Origin: Ensifer adhaerens
GTDB lineage: Bacteria > Pseudomonadota > Alphaproteobacteria > Rhizobiales > Rhizobiaceae
Length of the DNA stretch: 64,000 bases
Assembly: GCF_028993555.1 (NCBI RefSeq)
Contig: NZ_CP118612.1
Coordinates: forward strand, 248,001-312,000
Direction of reading: 5' to 3'
Within the stretch, counting starts at the first letter, position 1. Every line of letters begins with the position of its first letter. The notes under the pieces are model-generated. The model was not told where the DNA came from and searched no databases. It saw nothing but the letters and a program-made list of their open reading frames with translations. The position numbers were made by a program, and so were the translations under genes. Shown here one piece after another: positions 34,079 to 44,044 of this stretch.

Positions 34079-35020
34079 ATGAAACCAAAGCTTAACAAGC
34101 GCCGAAAATTACTTGGTCGCGTCAGCGATTCAGATATGCACCTATTCCGTGTTTTTTGCGCCGTCGTTAACTGCGGCGGCTTCTCGGCGGCGCAGGGCGA
34201 ACTTGGAGTGGGAAGGTCCACTATTTCGAGGCAGATCTCTCATCTGGAAACGCGGCTGGGGTATATGCTCTGTCATCGGGGACGCAGTGGCTTCGTTCTG
34301 ACTCAGCACGGCGAGCAGGCCTTTGCGCTGATTGAAAAATTCTTGTCAGCCTCCGAGCAATTCACCGCTGACATGGCCGCAATCAACGACGATTTCGTCG
34401 GACGTCTGAACATTGCGATCGTCGATTACTGTTTCACTGACAAGCGCAACCCCGTACTACCCGCTATACGCGAATTCCGGATGTTCGCGCCACGGGTCGA
34501 GATCAACCTTGTCGTAGATTCGCCAAATGCAATTGAACGCGGCATTCTGGACGGCAGCCTTCATCTTGGCGTCCTCCCGGTCTATCGGCAGTTGGAGGAG
34601 TTGATCTACACCGAGCTCTACGAAGAAACGGCCAGCCTCTATGCAGGCTTGTCTCATCCGCTGGTGGAAGAACTGCGGGCCGATGCCGAGCTGCCGATCG
34701 ATCGCATCACGCGGCATGAGCTGGTGTTTCGCGGTTATCTCGAAGGAGAGAAGCTGCTCAAGTTCAAGCAGCAGTTTCGCCGCGGTCCCACTGTTCTCCA
34801 GACAGAGGCGCAGGCTGCTCTGATCCACGCCGGCGCATATCTCGGGTTTCTGCCAAGACACGCCGCCCATGCCGACCTGGTATGCGTTCGCCCGGAGGTC
34901 TTCGACCATTCCGCCTCGATCTGCGTCGCGGTCAGCCGTGGGCGCCGTCGTTCGATGATAGCAGGAGCTTTTTTGGAGCGATTACAGGAGGGCAGCGCCT
35001 CGCATGCACAGCGCGGTTAG
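34079..35020 (+). CDS. LysR-family transcriptional regulator
   Basis: ATG 34079 follows AGGAGG and gives 313 residues. The N-terminal winged helix is SDSDMHLFRVFCAVVNCGGF to GVGRSTISRQISHLETRLGY, and the substrate-binding domain starts near residue 95 (GRLNIAIVDYCF). It is divergent from the decarboxylase operon and directly upstream of the amino-acid transporter, so it probably controls both. The inducer is unknown. Confidence 0.9.
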   Translation: MKPKLNKRRKLLGRVSDSDMHLFRVFCAVVNCGGFSAAQGELGVGRSTISRQISHLETRLGYMLCHRGRSGFVLTQHGEQAFALIEKFLSASEQFTADMAAINDDFVGRLNIAIVDYCFTDKRNPVLPAIREFRMFAPRVEINLVVDSPNAIERGILDGSLHLGVLPVYRQLEELIYTELYEETASLYAGLSHPLVEELRADAELPIDRITRHELVFRGYLEGEKLLKFKQQFRRGPTVLQTEAQAALIHAGAYLGFLPRHAAHADLVCVRPEVFDHSASICVAVSRGRRRSMIAGAFLERLQEGSASHAQRG

Positions 35021-35118
35021 TTGCACGGAAGCGCACCCAACAGTGCAGTCACGGTGATTTAACGCGAGATCAAAATCGTCTTCTCTTGTCGCACTGACCA
35101 ACGACGAAAACGGAGACG

Positions 35119-35898
35119 ATGGCGTTGAAACAGACTCCTCCCCTTGAAGTCCGTGACATCCGCAAATCCTTCGGCAGCCTGGAAGTTCTCAAGGGCATTT
35201 CCCTGACGGCGCATCAGGGCGATATCATCTCAATCCTCGGCTCCTCTGGGTCCGGAAAAAGCACCTTTCTGCGCTGCATTAACTTCCTGGAGCATCCGAC
35301 CGAGGGAAAGATCTTCGTCGATGAGCGAGAGGTCGTGCTCCGTCGCAATCGCGAGGGGCAGCTTGAACCGCGCGACGCGAAAGAATTGACCGAGTTGCGC
35401 GCACGCCTTGCCATGGTGTTCCAGAGCTTCAACCTTTGGCGGCATCTGACGGTGCTGGAGAACGTGACCATTGCGCAAATTCATGTAAAAGGCACCAAAG
35501 CAACTGACGCAGATACGAGATCGAAGCATTTCCTCGAACGAGTGGGGATGTCTGCCCGTCTCGACTTCTATCCCTCTCAGTTGTCAGGCGGCCAGAAGCA
35601 ACGCGTCGCGATCGCCCGTGCACTTGCCATGGAACCCGAGATCCTCCTCTTCGACGAACCGACCTCGGCCCTCGATCCCGAAATGGTGGGCGATGTGCTC
35701 AAGGTGATGCGGGATCTGGCCGAAGAGGGACGTACGATGCTCGTGGTTACTCATGAAATGGCCTTTGCGCGGGACGTAAGTACACGCGTGATGTTCATGA
35801 ACCAGGGACTGGTCGACGCCATCGCGTGTCCCCAGGAGATGTTCCGCAATCCCGCGGACAAATCGGCCCGCTGGGCCGAGTTCATCGCAAGAATGTAA
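35119..35898 (+). CDS. Polar/basic amino-acid ABC transporter, ATPase subunit
   Basis: The 259-residue protein has Walker A GSSGSGKSTFLRCINFLEHP near residue 43, the signature LSGGQKQRVAIARALAMEPE near 154, and Walker B ILLFDEPTSALDPE. The RCINxLE wording and size identify the HisP/GlnQ polar amino-acid family. It is first in a four-gene transporter operon with the binding protein 24 bases downstream. Confidence 0.92.
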   Translation: MALKQTPPLEVRDIRKSFGSLEVLKGISLTAHQGDIISILGSSGSGKSTFLRCINFLEHPTEGKIFVDEREVVLRRNREGQLEPRDAKELTELRARLAMVFQSFNLWRHLTVLENVTIAQIHVKGTKATDADTRSKHFLERVGMSARLDFYPSQLSGGQKQRVAIARALAMEPEILLFDEPTSALDPEMVGDVLKVMRDLAEEGRTMLVVTHEMAFARDVSTRVMFMNQGLVDAIACPQEMFRNPADKSARWAEFIARM

Positions 35899-35922
35899 AA
35901 AAAGCGACAGGGGAACAAATAC

Positions 35923-36693
35923 ATGTACAGAATACTGAAATTGTTGGCCGCCACGGTCATTGTGACTGGCTGCGCGGGCGAGGCCTTGGCCGAAGACCTG
36001 ACAATTCGCTGGGGTACGGAAGCAGGCTACAAGCCGTTCATGTACAAGACGGAGGATGGCGAACTCGCTGGCTTTGACTACGACATGGGCAACGCGATCT
36101 GCGAGGAATTGAAGGCCAAATGCTCCTGGGTGGAACAGGATTGGGACGGCCTCATTCCTGCTCTCCAAGCTGGAAAATACGACGCTATCCTCGCGTCCAT
36201 GTCGATCACGGAAGAACGCAAGCGTGTGGTCGATTTCACTGCAAAATACTACAAGATTCCCTATCGCTTCGTTGGACATACCGACGGAGAGCTGACCCCC
36301 GACCAACTCGCCGGGAAGACGGTCGGCGTGCAGAGTGGCACCGTTACTCAAGTATATCTGGAACGCGTCATGCCCGACGTGATCGTCAAGACCTATCCGA
36401 CCCAGGACCAGGTGTGGCTTGACCTTGCCGCGGGACGGATCGATGCGGGCTTCGCCAACGTTATCGTCGCCGAGGACAGCTTCCTATCCAAGGAGGAAGG
36501 CAAGGATTTCGATTTCTTCGGTCCGGACTATACCGTGTCGAAGTATTTCGGCGATGGCACGGGGATCGCCTTGCGAAAGACGGACACCGAGCTACGCGAT
36601 GCGATCTCAGACGCAATCGCTAAGCTGCGCCAGGATGGCACTTACGCAAAGATCAATGCCAGATATTTTCCGTTCGACGTTTACGGGAAGTGA
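35923..36693 (+). CDS. Periplasmic amino-acid-binding protein
   Basis: The 256-residue protein has a signal peptide (MYRILKLLAATVIVTGCAGE; the Cys could make it a lipoprotein) and a family-3 solute-binding fold: YKPFMYKTEDGELAGFDYDM, then CSWVEQDWDGLIPALQAGKY and ASMSITEERKRVVDFTAKYY. That last motif is typical of lysine/arginine/ornithine- and octopine-type binders. ATG 35923 follows AGGGGAAC. Confidence 0.92.
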   Translation: MYRILKLLAATVIVTGCAGEALAEDLTIRWGTEAGYKPFMYKTEDGELAGFDYDMGNAICEELKAKCSWVEQDWDGLIPALQAGKYDAILASMSITEERKRVVDFTAKYYKIPYRFVGHTDGELTPDQLAGKTVGVQSGTVTQVYLERVMPDVIVKTYPTQDQVWLDLAAGRIDAGFANVIVAEDSFLSKEEGKDFDFFGPDYTVSKYFGDGTGIALRKTDTELRDAISDAIAKLRQDGTYAKINARYFPFDVYGK

Positions 36694-36747
36694 TCCGCAA
36701 CGGTGCCACCCCCAAGTCGGGTGGCACCCAGCCAAGGATAATGCTGC

Positions 36748-37425
36748 GTGGATACGTTGCTCGCATACGGACCAATGGTTCTCTCGGGCCTCGGGTTAAC
36801 CATTGCGCTGTCTCTCTCATCACTGACGCTCGCTGTGCTTTTTGGGCTCATGGGCGTGTGGGCTAAGCTGTCGCGCAACCTTTTCCTGAACGCCCTGGGC
36901 GGTGGATATACCGCCCTGGTCCGAGGCATCCCCGATCTTGTCTTGATGCTGATCATCTACTTCGGAGGCCAGAACCTGATCAATTCGCTGGGCGAAGTTT
37001 CGGGGCTTTGGGACTACGTAGAGATCAGTCCTTTCGCCGCAGGAACGTTCGCGATCGGCCTCATCTTCGGGGCCTACATGACAGAAACCTTTCGAGGTGG
37101 GTTCCTGGCCATCGACAAAGGGGAAATAGAAGCAGGACTGGCTTGTGGGATGAGTTCCGGCACCAGGTTGCGACTAATCGTGTGGCCCCAGATCGTCCCC
37201 CTGGTGCTGCCCAGTTTCACCAACAATTGGCTGGTGCTTCTAAAAACCACCGCTCTTGTGTCAATCATTGGGCTCCAGGACGTGATGTACAACGCCAATC
37301 AGTCGGGACGGTCGTCACAACAGCCGTTCCTGTTCCTGCTGCTCGCCTTTGCCATCTATCTCGGCCTGACAATCTTGTCGGACCTCGGGCTGCGGCAAAT
37401 TCGCAATCGCTACAGGCTACGGTAG
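36748..37425 (+). CDS. Amino-acid ABC transporter permease (HisQ-type)
   Basis: The 225-residue membrane protein (GTG start, AAGGA upstream) has about five helices and the permease EAA-like loop EIEAGLACGMSSGTRLRLIV. GGGYTALVRGIPDLVLMLII is the family's RGTP-type motif with I for T. It pairs with the permease at 37433, which starts 8 bases later. Confidence 0.9.
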   Translation: MDTLLAYGPMVLSGLGLTIALSLSSLTLAVLFGLMGVWAKLSRNLFLNALGGGYTALVRGIPDLVLMLIIYFGGQNLINSLGEVSGLWDYVEISPFAAGTFAIGLIFGAYMTETFRGGFLAIDKGEIEAGLACGMSSGTRLRLIVWPQIVPLVLPSFTNNWLVLLKTTALVSIIGLQDVMYNANQSGRSSQQPFLFLLLAFAIYLGLTILSDLGLRQIRNRYRLR

Positions 37426-37432
37426 GCACCCC

Positions 37433-38110
37433 ATGGACTATGCATTGATTATCAGAAACTGGCCCCTCTTCGCACAAGGACTGGTAGTGACTGTGTCCAT
37501 CGTGGGCCTGTCACTGGCGCTCGGTGCGGCCTTGGCGATCCCGTTGGCCCTCGTACAAGCCTACCGCGTCCCATTCATGGGTCGCGTTGCTGGTTTATAC
37601 TGTTATGCGATCCGCGGAACCCCATTGCTGGTGCAACTCTACGTACTTTATTATGGCTTGGCTCAGTTTGCATCGATACGGGCTTCGGTGTTCTGGCTGC
37701 TTCTCGGTAATGCTTATTGCTGCGCTGTGCTCGGCTTCACGCTCAACAGTGCCGCCTATGTAGCAGAAATATATCGCGGCGTTCTTGTGAGTCTCGACAA
37801 AGGCGAAATCGAAGCGGCATCTGCGTATGGCATGACCCGACCACAGGTGATCCGCTTGATCGCCCTGCCGCAAGCTTTCCGATTGTCGCTGCCGGCCTAT
37901 TCAAATGAAGTGATCTTTCTCCTGCACGCAAGCGTCATCGCCTCAACCATCACGATAGTGGACATTCTGGGGGCGGGTCGCAAGCTGAACGCAACCTATT
38001 ACGTTGTGTACGAGGGTTTTTTGACGGCCGCGTTTCTATACTTGGCGATCGTCATCTTCATCACACTCGTTTTCAGGAAAGCCGAGCGGAAGTTCCTGGC
38101 ATTTCGCTGA
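37433..38110 (+). CDS. Amino-acid ABC transporter permease (HisM-type)
   Basis: The 225-residue membrane protein has the AIRGTPLLVQLYVLYYGLAQ motif and an EIEAASAYGMTRPQVIRLIA coupling loop. It forms a heterodimer with the previous permease in HisQM-type transporters. The N-terminus (DYALIIRNWPLFAQGLVVTV) is usual for the family. Confidence 0.9.
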   Translation: MDYALIIRNWPLFAQGLVVTVSIVGLSLALGAALAIPLALVQAYRVPFMGRVAGLYCYAIRGTPLLVQLYVLYYGLAQFASIRASVFWLLLGNAYCCAVLGFTLNSAAYVAEIYRGVLVSLDKGEIEAASAYGMTRPQVIRLIALPQAFRLSLPAYSNEVIFLLHASVIASTITIVDILGAGRKLNATYYVVYEGFLTAAFLYLAIVIFITLVFRKAERKFLAFR

Positions 38111-38304
38111 CAATCGCCAAGTCGTGGCAGGATCGACAGCGGAGAAACCTCATAACCTTTGGCATTCCCTACTTCGGTTCGAGGGATGAATCCTGGTCGG
38201 CGAGCCTGCTCCTGAAAACGTGTCGCGGGACGGAACGTCCGTCAAACGATGAACTGCTCGGCACGATCTGCGCTGATGCAAGCAATGTGGTGGAAGAGAA
38301 AGAA

Positions 38305-39153
38305 ATGCTGACCACTCCCCAGGCTGAGACGGCAAACCCAGTAGAACAGTTGACACGAGCGCCCCGCGATCCAGTCCGCTTTTTGATTGCCGGCATTCAA
38401 ATGCGCGTTCCGATTTGCGGGGGTAACGTCGAAGCGATGACAGCTCAGTTGCAGAGGGCCGTCGGGGATTACCCCGGTCTCGACATGATCGTCTTCAGTG
38501 AACTTGCATCGCACGGCCCGTTGCATGCCTGCATGGCCTGGGATCCCGAGGCAGACATTTCCATTTTTCGCGAGCTTGCGTCCATGAATGGCGTCTGGCT
38601 TGTCCCGGGATCGATGTTCATCCGGCGTGACGGCAAGATTTACAACCAGGCCGTCGTGATTGATCCGAGCGGCGCTATTGTCGGGCGTTGCGACAACCTC
38701 TTTCCGTTCGTGCCAACCGAGGTTCGAACCGCCGATAGCAGGGACTTCCTCGTCTTTGACATACCATTTGTTGGCCGTTGCGGCATCAGCATATGCCACG
38801 ATGTCTGGTTCCCGGAGATAGCTCGCACGCTGAGCAACCTTGGCGTCGAGGTACTGCTTCGTCCCGCACTCACTGGGACCACAGATCGACCGGGGGAGAT
38901 GGCCGTCGTGCAATCCACGGCGGAGGTGCTCCGATGTTACGTTTTCAATGTGAACGGCCTTGATGCTGGAGGCGTTGGCCAGTCGCTGGTAGTCGACCCG
39001 ACGGGGCGCATCGTTCACCAAGGCGGCCAGAATCCGGAAATCTTCTGCATCAATGTCGATTTCTCTCTCGTCCGTCAAACGCGCGCGGGGGCCCAACCGT
39101 CTCGCCCAAGCGTTCAAACCATATCTGTGCCCTTCGACCGGCCTCGGCGATGA
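38305..39153 (+). CDS. Nitrilase-fold carbon-nitrogen hydrolase lacking the usual catalytic Lys
   Basis: ATG 38305 follows GGAAGAG (GTG 38287 is possible) and gives 282 residues. The nitrilase triad Glu is in IVFSELASHG near residue 67 and the Cys in GISICHDVWFPE near 157. The usual catalytic Lys segment (GRYRKMFPF in relatives) reads GRCDNLFPF, so Lys is Asn. The rest aligns well with amidases of this group. It may be inactive, use other chemistry, or have a regulatory role. It follows the transporter by about 195 bases. Confidence 0.75.
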   Translation: MLTTPQAETANPVEQLTRAPRDPVRFLIAGIQMRVPICGGNVEAMTAQLQRAVGDYPGLDMIVFSELASHGPLHACMAWDPEADISIFRELASMNGVWLVPGSMFIRRDGKIYNQAVVIDPSGAIVGRCDNLFPFVPTEVRTADSRDFLVFDIPFVGRCGISICHDVWFPEIARTLSNLGVEVLLRPALTGTTDRPGEMAVVQSTAEVLRCYVFNVNGLDAGGVGQSLVVDPTGRIVHQGGQNPEIFCINVDFSLVRQTRAGAQPSRPSVQTISVPFDRPRR

Positions 39154-39262
39154 ACGATCAAGATTGGTGAACGAGATGGCCCACGAAACTGGCGGTCGCC
39201 ATCGGCGGCTTGGCTACTCGCCGCAGAGGGGATGTAATTTCATGATCTATGAGGACCAATCA

Positions 39263-40747
39263 ATGAGCGGCATTCGAACACAGGCACCGGCGATTTCGGA
39301 GGATACGATCAAGCGGCTGAAGGAGGCTGTCGGTCCGTCGGGCTGGAGCACCGACGCGGAGGCCCTCGATGCCCATACCGTCGACTGGCTCGGTCAGTTC
39401 CGCGGCCCGTCTCCGCTGCTTATGAAACCCGCCACAACAGAAGAAGTCGCCGCGATCGTGTCCATCTGCGCGCAAACTGGAACCCAAATCGTGCCGCAGG
39501 GGGGCAATACCTCGCTGATGGGTGGTTCTGTGCCATTCGGCACGGGAAACGAGATCGTCATCAATCTCTCGCGCATGAACAAGGTACGCTCGGTCGATCC
39601 CTTCAACGATACGATCACAGTGGACGCGGGTTGCATTCTCGCTTCAGTGCAGGCCGAGGCGGAGAAGATCGGTCGGCTTTTCCCCTTGCGATTGGGAGCA
39701 GAAGGTAGCTGCCAGATCGGGGGGAATATCGCCACCAATGCCGGAGGCACCAATGTGCTGCGCTACGGAAATACACGTGACCTTGTGCTTGGCTTGGAGG
39801 TCGTGCTTTCGGACGGCCGCGTTTGGAATGGCTTGCGCGGATTGCGCAAGGACAACACAGGATACGATCTGAAGCAGCTTTTCATAGGTAGTGAAGGTAC
39901 GCTCGGCATCATCACCGGTGCGGTTTTGAAACTGTCGCCTCTCCCGGCTTCGGTCGCAACAGCGATCTGTGCGGTGTCCTCGCTGGATGCGGCAGTCGAA
40001 TTGCTCGCCTACTGCAAGGATCGCGCGGGCGATCTGATAACAGCCTTCGAGCTTCTCCCGCGTACGGGAATTGAGCTGGTCTTGAAGCATTTTCCAGTAA
40101 CTCGTTTCCCACTGGCGGAAATCCATGACTGGCATGTCCTCCTGGAGCTCTCGTCCGGCGCGAACGATTCAGAGCTCGCTCGCATGATGGAAGAGCTGCT
40201 GACAGAATCTTTTGAGGCCGATCTGGTGCTTGATGCTGCGGTCGCTGCTTCTGGAGAACAGAGCAAAGCCTTCTGGCTTCTGCGCGAGGGCTTGGCGGAG
40301 GCCGATGTCCTCGAAGGTGCGTCGATCCATTGCGACGTTGCCGTTCCGCTTTCGGCCATTGCAAGATTTCTGCAGGAGGCGACAGACGAAGTCGAGCGTG
40401 TTTGCGGAGGAGTTCGCGTCGTCGCGTTCGGTCACGCAGGCGATGGCAACATTCATTTCGGCATCGTGCAGCCCGTGGACAGCTCTGCGGAGTCTTTCCG
40501 CGCCAGGGAGCACGAGATCAGTGAACTCGTGCACGGCGTTGCCCATCGCTTCCATGGCACGATATCCGCCGAACATGGCCTTGGGCGTCTCAAGCGTGAT
40601 GCGCTCCGCACCTATCGCGACGAGGTGGAGCTCGATCTGATGGCCGCTGTCAAGCGGACGTTTGATCCGAGCAATATCATGAACCCGGGCAAGCTCGTCA
40701 ACGTCGGTGACGATCCGCGGCTTCCTTGCTTCGGAGACGTAGCATGA
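39263..40747 (+). CDS. FAD-linked oxidase, D-2-hydroxyacid dehydrogenase type
   Basis: From ATG 39263 (GAGGA upstream; ATG 39242 is an alternative) the protein is 494 residues. It has a PCMH-type FAD domain, with [20 protein letters not shown] near residue 75, [20 protein letters not shown] near 150, and [20 protein letters not shown], and the C-terminal FAD-oxidase domain, with [20 protein letters not shown], then [12 protein letters not shown]. This matches D-2-hydroxyglutarate/D-lactate dehydrogenases that use ETF as acceptor. Its stop overlaps the etfB start (ATGA), supporting direct coupling to EtfBA. Confidence 0.88.
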   Translation: MSGIRTQAPAISEDTIKRLKEAVGPSGWSTDAEALDAHTVDWLGQFRGPSPLLMKPATTEEVAAIVSICAQTGTQIVPQGGNTSLMGGSVPFGTGNEIVINLSRMNKVRSVDPFNDTITVDAGCILASVQAEAEKIGRLFPLRLGAEGSCQIGGNIATNAGGTNVLRYGNTRDLVLGLEVVLSDGRVWNGLRGLRKDNTGYDLKQLFIGSEGTLGIITGAVLKLSPLPASVATAICAVSSLDAAVELLAYCKDRAGDLITAFELLPRTGIELVLKHFPVTRFPLAEIHDWHVLLELSSGANDSELARMMEELLTESFEADLVLDAAVAASGEQSKAFWLLREGLAEADVLEGASIHCDVAVPLSAIARFLQEATDEVERVCGGVRVVAFGHAGDGNIHFGIVQPVDSSAESFRAREHEISELVHGVAHRFHGTISAEHGLGRLKRDALRTYRDEVELDLMAAVKRTFDPSNIMNPGKLVNVGDDPRLPCFGDVA

Positions 40748-41493
40748 AGATCCTGGTCAGTGTGAAGCGGGTGGTTGACTACAACGTCAAGATCCGCGTG
40801 AAGGCAGACGGTTCGGGCGTCGAGCTTGCCAACGTGAAGATGTCGATGAACCCCTTCGACGAAATCTCCGTTGAAGAGGCACTGCGGCTGAAGGAAGCCG
40901 GCAAGGCTGAGGAAGTCGTCGTCGTTTCCGTCGGTCCGGCCAAGGCCGAAGAGACGCTGCGCACGGCGCTCGCCATGGGTGCCGACCGGGCGATCCTGGT
41001 CGAGACCGAGGACCAGGTCGAGCCGCTCGCCGTCGCCAAGATCGTCAAGGGCGTGGCCGACGCCGAACAGCCGGGGCTGATCATCGTCGGCAAGCAGGCG
41101 ATCGACGACGATTCGAACCAGACCGGCCAGATGCTGTCGGCGCTGCTCGGCTGGGCGCAGGGCACCTTTGCCTCCAAGGTCGAGATCGGCGATGGCAAGG
41201 CGACGGTCACGCGCGAAGTCGACGGCGGCCTGCAGACCATCGATATCAAGCTTCCGGCCGTCGTCACCACCGACCTGCGCCTGAACGAGCCGCGTTACGC
41301 CTCGCTGCCCAACATCATGAAGGCGAAGAAGAAGCCGCTCGACAAGAAGTCGCCGGCCGACTTTGGCGTCGGCACGGCTGCCCGCCTCAAGGTGCTGAAG
41401 ACCGAGGAACCGTCGGGTCGCAAGGCCGGCATCAAGGTCAAGTCGGTCGCCGAGCTGGTCGAAAAGCTTAAAGTCGAAGCCGGCGTGCTCTGA
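40744..41493 (+). CDS. etfB: Electron transfer flavoprotein beta subunit
   Basis: From the ATG overlapping the oxidase stop, the protein is 249 residues: [60 protein letters not shown] and the C-terminal [13 protein letters not shown] region. It is full length with the AMP-binding beta-subunit motifs. Codon use is strongly core-like compared with the oxidase upstream. Confidence 0.95.
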   Translation: MKILVSVKRVVDYNVKIRVKADGSGVELANVKMSMNPFDEISVEEALRLKEAGKAEEVVVVSVGPAKAEETLRTALAMGADRAILVETEDQVEPLAVAKIVKGVADAEQPGLIIVGKQAIDDDSNQTGQMLSALLGWAQGTFASKVEIGDGKATVTREVDGGLQTIDIKLPAVVTTDLRLNEPRYASLPNIMKAKKKPLDKKSPADFGVGTAARLKVLKTEEPSGRKAGIKVKSVAELVEKLKVEAGVL

Positions 41494-41516
41494 TTTAAGG
41501 AAAGGGAGATTTCATC

Positions 41517-42503
41517 ATGGCCATTCTTCTTCTGGCTGACCACGACAGCAACCACCTTTCCGACCAGACCGCCAAGGCGCTGAGCGCGGCCTCGAAAATC
41601 GCCAGTGGGACTGGAACCGATGTGCACATCCTCATCGCCGGCGCCGGCGCCAAGGTTGCGGCCGAACAGGCCTCGAAGCTTGCAGGCGTTGCCAAGGTGC
41701 TGGTTGCCGAGGACGCCTCGCTTGCCAACAACCTCGCCGAACCGCTGGCAGCGCTGATCGTCTCGCTTGCCGGCAGCTACGACACCATCGTTGCCGCCGC
41801 GACCTCGGTCGGCAAGAACGTCATGCCGCGCGTTGCAGCGCTGCTCGACGTCTCCCAGGTTTCGGAAATCATCGAGGTCGTCTCGTCCGACACCTTCAAG
41901 CGTCCGATCTATGCCGGCAACGCCATCCAGACGGTGCAGACGACTGAAAAAAAGCGCGTCATCACCGTGCGCACCACATCATTCTCCCAGGCCTCCCGAG
42001 GCCAACTTGCTGCCGTCGAGGAAATCTCGGCGGCAGCCTTTTCTTCAGAGCTTTCGGCTTTCGTCGCCGATGCGCGGTCGTCGTCCGATCGTCCGGAACT
42101 GACCTCGGCCAAGATCATCATCTCCGGCGGCCGCGCGCTCGGATCGTCGGAGAAGTTCCAGGAAGTGATCCTGCCTGTTGCCGACAAGCTCGGCGCCGCC
42201 GTCGGCGCAAGCCGTGCCGCCGTCGACGCCGGTTATGCCCCGAACGACTGGCAGGTCGGCCAGACCGGCAAGGTGGTCGCTCCCGACCTCTACATCGCCT
42301 GCGGCATCTCCGGTGCGATCCAGCACCTCGCCGGCATGAAGGACTCGAAGGTCATCGTGGCGATCAACAAGGACGAGGAAGCACCGATCTTCCAGGTCGC
42401 CGACTACGGCCTGGTTGCCGATCTCTTCGAGGTTCTGCCGGAACTCAAGAAGAAGCTCTGCGGCTTCGGGAGGCCCGCAGCGGATACGGGGCTAGAATGG
42501 TAG
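41517..42503 (+). CDS. etfA: Electron transfer flavoprotein alpha subunit
   Basis: ATG 41517 follows AAGGGAG. The 328-residue protein holds the FAD-binding signature [20 protein letters not shown], then [20 protein letters not shown]. After the usual end [12 protein letters not shown] there are about 14 extra residues ([14 protein letters not shown]), which may mark a recombination junction. With EtfB it accepts electrons from the flavoprotein at 39263 and passes them to ETF-QO (29200-30861). Confidence 0.94.
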   Translation: MAILLLADHDSNHLSDQTAKALSAASKIASGTGTDVHILIAGAGAKVAAEQASKLAGVAKVLVAEDASLANNLAEPLAALIVSLAGSYDTIVAAATSVGKNVMPRVAALLDVSQVSEIIEVVSSDTFKRPIYAGNAIQTVQTTEKKRVITVRTTSFSQASRGQLAAVEEISAAAFSSELSAFVADARSSSDRPELTSAKIIISGGRALGSSEKFQEVILPVADKLGAAVGASRAAVDAGYAPNDWQVGQTGKVVAPDLYIACGISGAIQHLAGMKDSKVIVAINKDEEAPIFQVADYGLVADLFEVLPELKKKLCGFGRPAADTGLEW

Positions 42504-42544
42504 TCTCGGCGCTTCGCGACCCACAGATGGATATGCTGCTCCGA

Positions 42545-43381
42545 TCATCCAGTTTGCCAGGCCTTCGCGTTTTCTCTCGCGAATTGCCTGAATCCCTTCG
42601 GCGCGTGTCCGGTTACCTTTTCAACCGTCGCTCTAACCGCAATTGCATGACCCTCTCGAATGGCTTGTTGGTCTCGGAGAAGCATTTGCGCGTAATCCGT
42701 AGGAATTGAAGCGGCTTCCATCATCTGCGCCATCTGCTGCTCCAAGACCGGCTGATAAGTGATGGAGTAGCCCGCGGCGGCTGAAATCATCTCGGAGATC
42801 TCAGCAAAATTGAACACCTCGGGCCCAGTAATCTCTAGTGTCTGCCCCGGAAGATCGTCGCGTGTGAGAGCCGCAACAGCCACGGAAGCTATATCGCCGC
42901 TGTCAACCAGCGCGACTTTTCCTGAACCCGCTGCCGACGCAATCACTCGAGAATAGCGGATGGCCGATAGCATGAAGCCTTCGGAGAAGTTCTGCATGAA
43001 ACCAGATGGGCGAAGGATTCGCCAATCCAATCCGCTCTCCCTGATCACGCTTTCGAACTGGTGGCGACCCGACCCGGCAGGCTCGGTCGGGAAGGTAACT
43101 CCCAGAGAAGATATGGCAACGACACGACGGACGCCGATATCCTTGGCGATCTCAAGGAGCCGTTCCACCAGTAGACCCGGGGAGGCAACCATCGCCGGCG
43201 GAACGAGATACAGTGAATTTGCCCCAGAGAGGGATAGCTTGAAGGAGTCTGGGGCCATCCAATCGAAGAATACATCTCTCCCCGAACGCCCCGCAGATCT
43301 TACGTTTATCCCGGCGTCGTGCAGTTGCGGAAGCAGTCTCCGCCCGACCAAGCCCGAAGATCCAAGAACTACTACTGTCAC
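42545..43381 (-). CDS. NAD(P)-binding NmrA-like oxidoreductase/sensor
   Basis: A GTG at 43381 preceded by GAAAGGA gives 278 residues starting [20 protein letters not shown], a Rossmann motif of the NmrA/atypical SDR family. [13 protein letters not shown] and [17 protein letters not shown] are also family-typical; no YxxxK catalytic pair is evident, as in NmrA-type proteins. It is divergent from the HxlR regulator, a common pairing for quinone/azo-type reductases. Confidence 0.85.
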   Translation of the reverse strand: MTVVVLGSSGLVGRRLLPQLHDAGINVRSAGRSGRDVFFDWMAPDSFKLSLSGANSLYLVPPAMVASPGLLVERLLEIAKDIGVRRVVAISSLGVTFPTEPAGSGRHQFESVIRESGLDWRILRPSGFMQNFSEGFMLSAIRYSRVIASAAGSGKVALVDSGDIASVAVAALTRDDLPGQTLEITGPEVFNFAEISEMISAAAGYSITYQPVLEQQMAQMMEAASIPTDYAQMLLRDQQAIREGHAIAVRATVEKVTGHAPKGFRQFARENAKAWQTG

Positions 43382-43630
43382 CGTGTTTCCTTTCGACTGT
43401 TGACCTGCCCAGAAGAATTGCTGGTGATGGAGTCCGCAACGCACCTCGAAGTGCCTTGATCGGGAAACCGGTTTTGGCGTGCGCTTGGGGTGCTGTTGAC
43501 GCGAGCAGGGCGGCGGAGTTCTGAACGTTCAGCGTCCTGTGGGCCTTCAGTCAAGAACGGAGTGCGCGAAAGGGGGGCAGAGTTGCTCCCAAGCGGATCG
43601 CGATGGTGCCATCGATTGCGAACCGGCCTC

Positions 43631-44044
43631 ATGATGTGCAAAGAATATCCGGACGAAAGCACTGCACGCGACGGGGGAATTTTGTTAGAACAAGAAAGAC
43701 GATTGGCAACCCAAGACCCAGCGTCGTGCCCGCTGGGTCTCGCCATCAACACTATTGGCGGCAGATGGAAGCTGCATATCCTTCGGCTACTCGTGATCGC
43801 CGGACCCCAACGCTACAATTCCCTGCTCGCGAGCGTAAGCGGCATCAGTGCGAAAGAACTGACGAGGAACTTGCGGGAACTCGAAACAGCAGGCCTGCTT
43901 GAGCCCACGAAGTTAGGATCCAGCACGATCTACGCTCTGACAAAACTCGGCCTCGAGATTGAAGCGCCCTTTCGTGCACTGGGTATTTTCGGTGCTTCAT
44001 TGGCAGACGTCCGCAAGAAACGAGTGCACGATCGGTCGCGTTGA
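43631..44044 (+). CDS. HxlR-family transcriptional regulator
   Basis: The likely start is ATG 43631 or 43634, giving about 137 residues. The winged-helix core CPLGLAINTIGGRWKLHILR to SAKELTRNLRELETAGLLEP matches HxlR/YodB regulators, with the family's N-terminal Cys (DPASCPLG) that can act as a redox sensor. It is divergent from the NmrA-like gene 250 bases away and is probably its regulator. The ribosome site is weak. Confidence 0.85.
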   Translation: MMCKEYPDESTARDGGILLEQERRLATQDPASCPLGLAINTIGGRWKLHILRLLVIAGPQRYNSLLASVSGISAKELTRNLRELETAGLLEPTKLGSSTIYALTKLGLEIEAPFRALGIFGASLADVRKKRVHDRSR

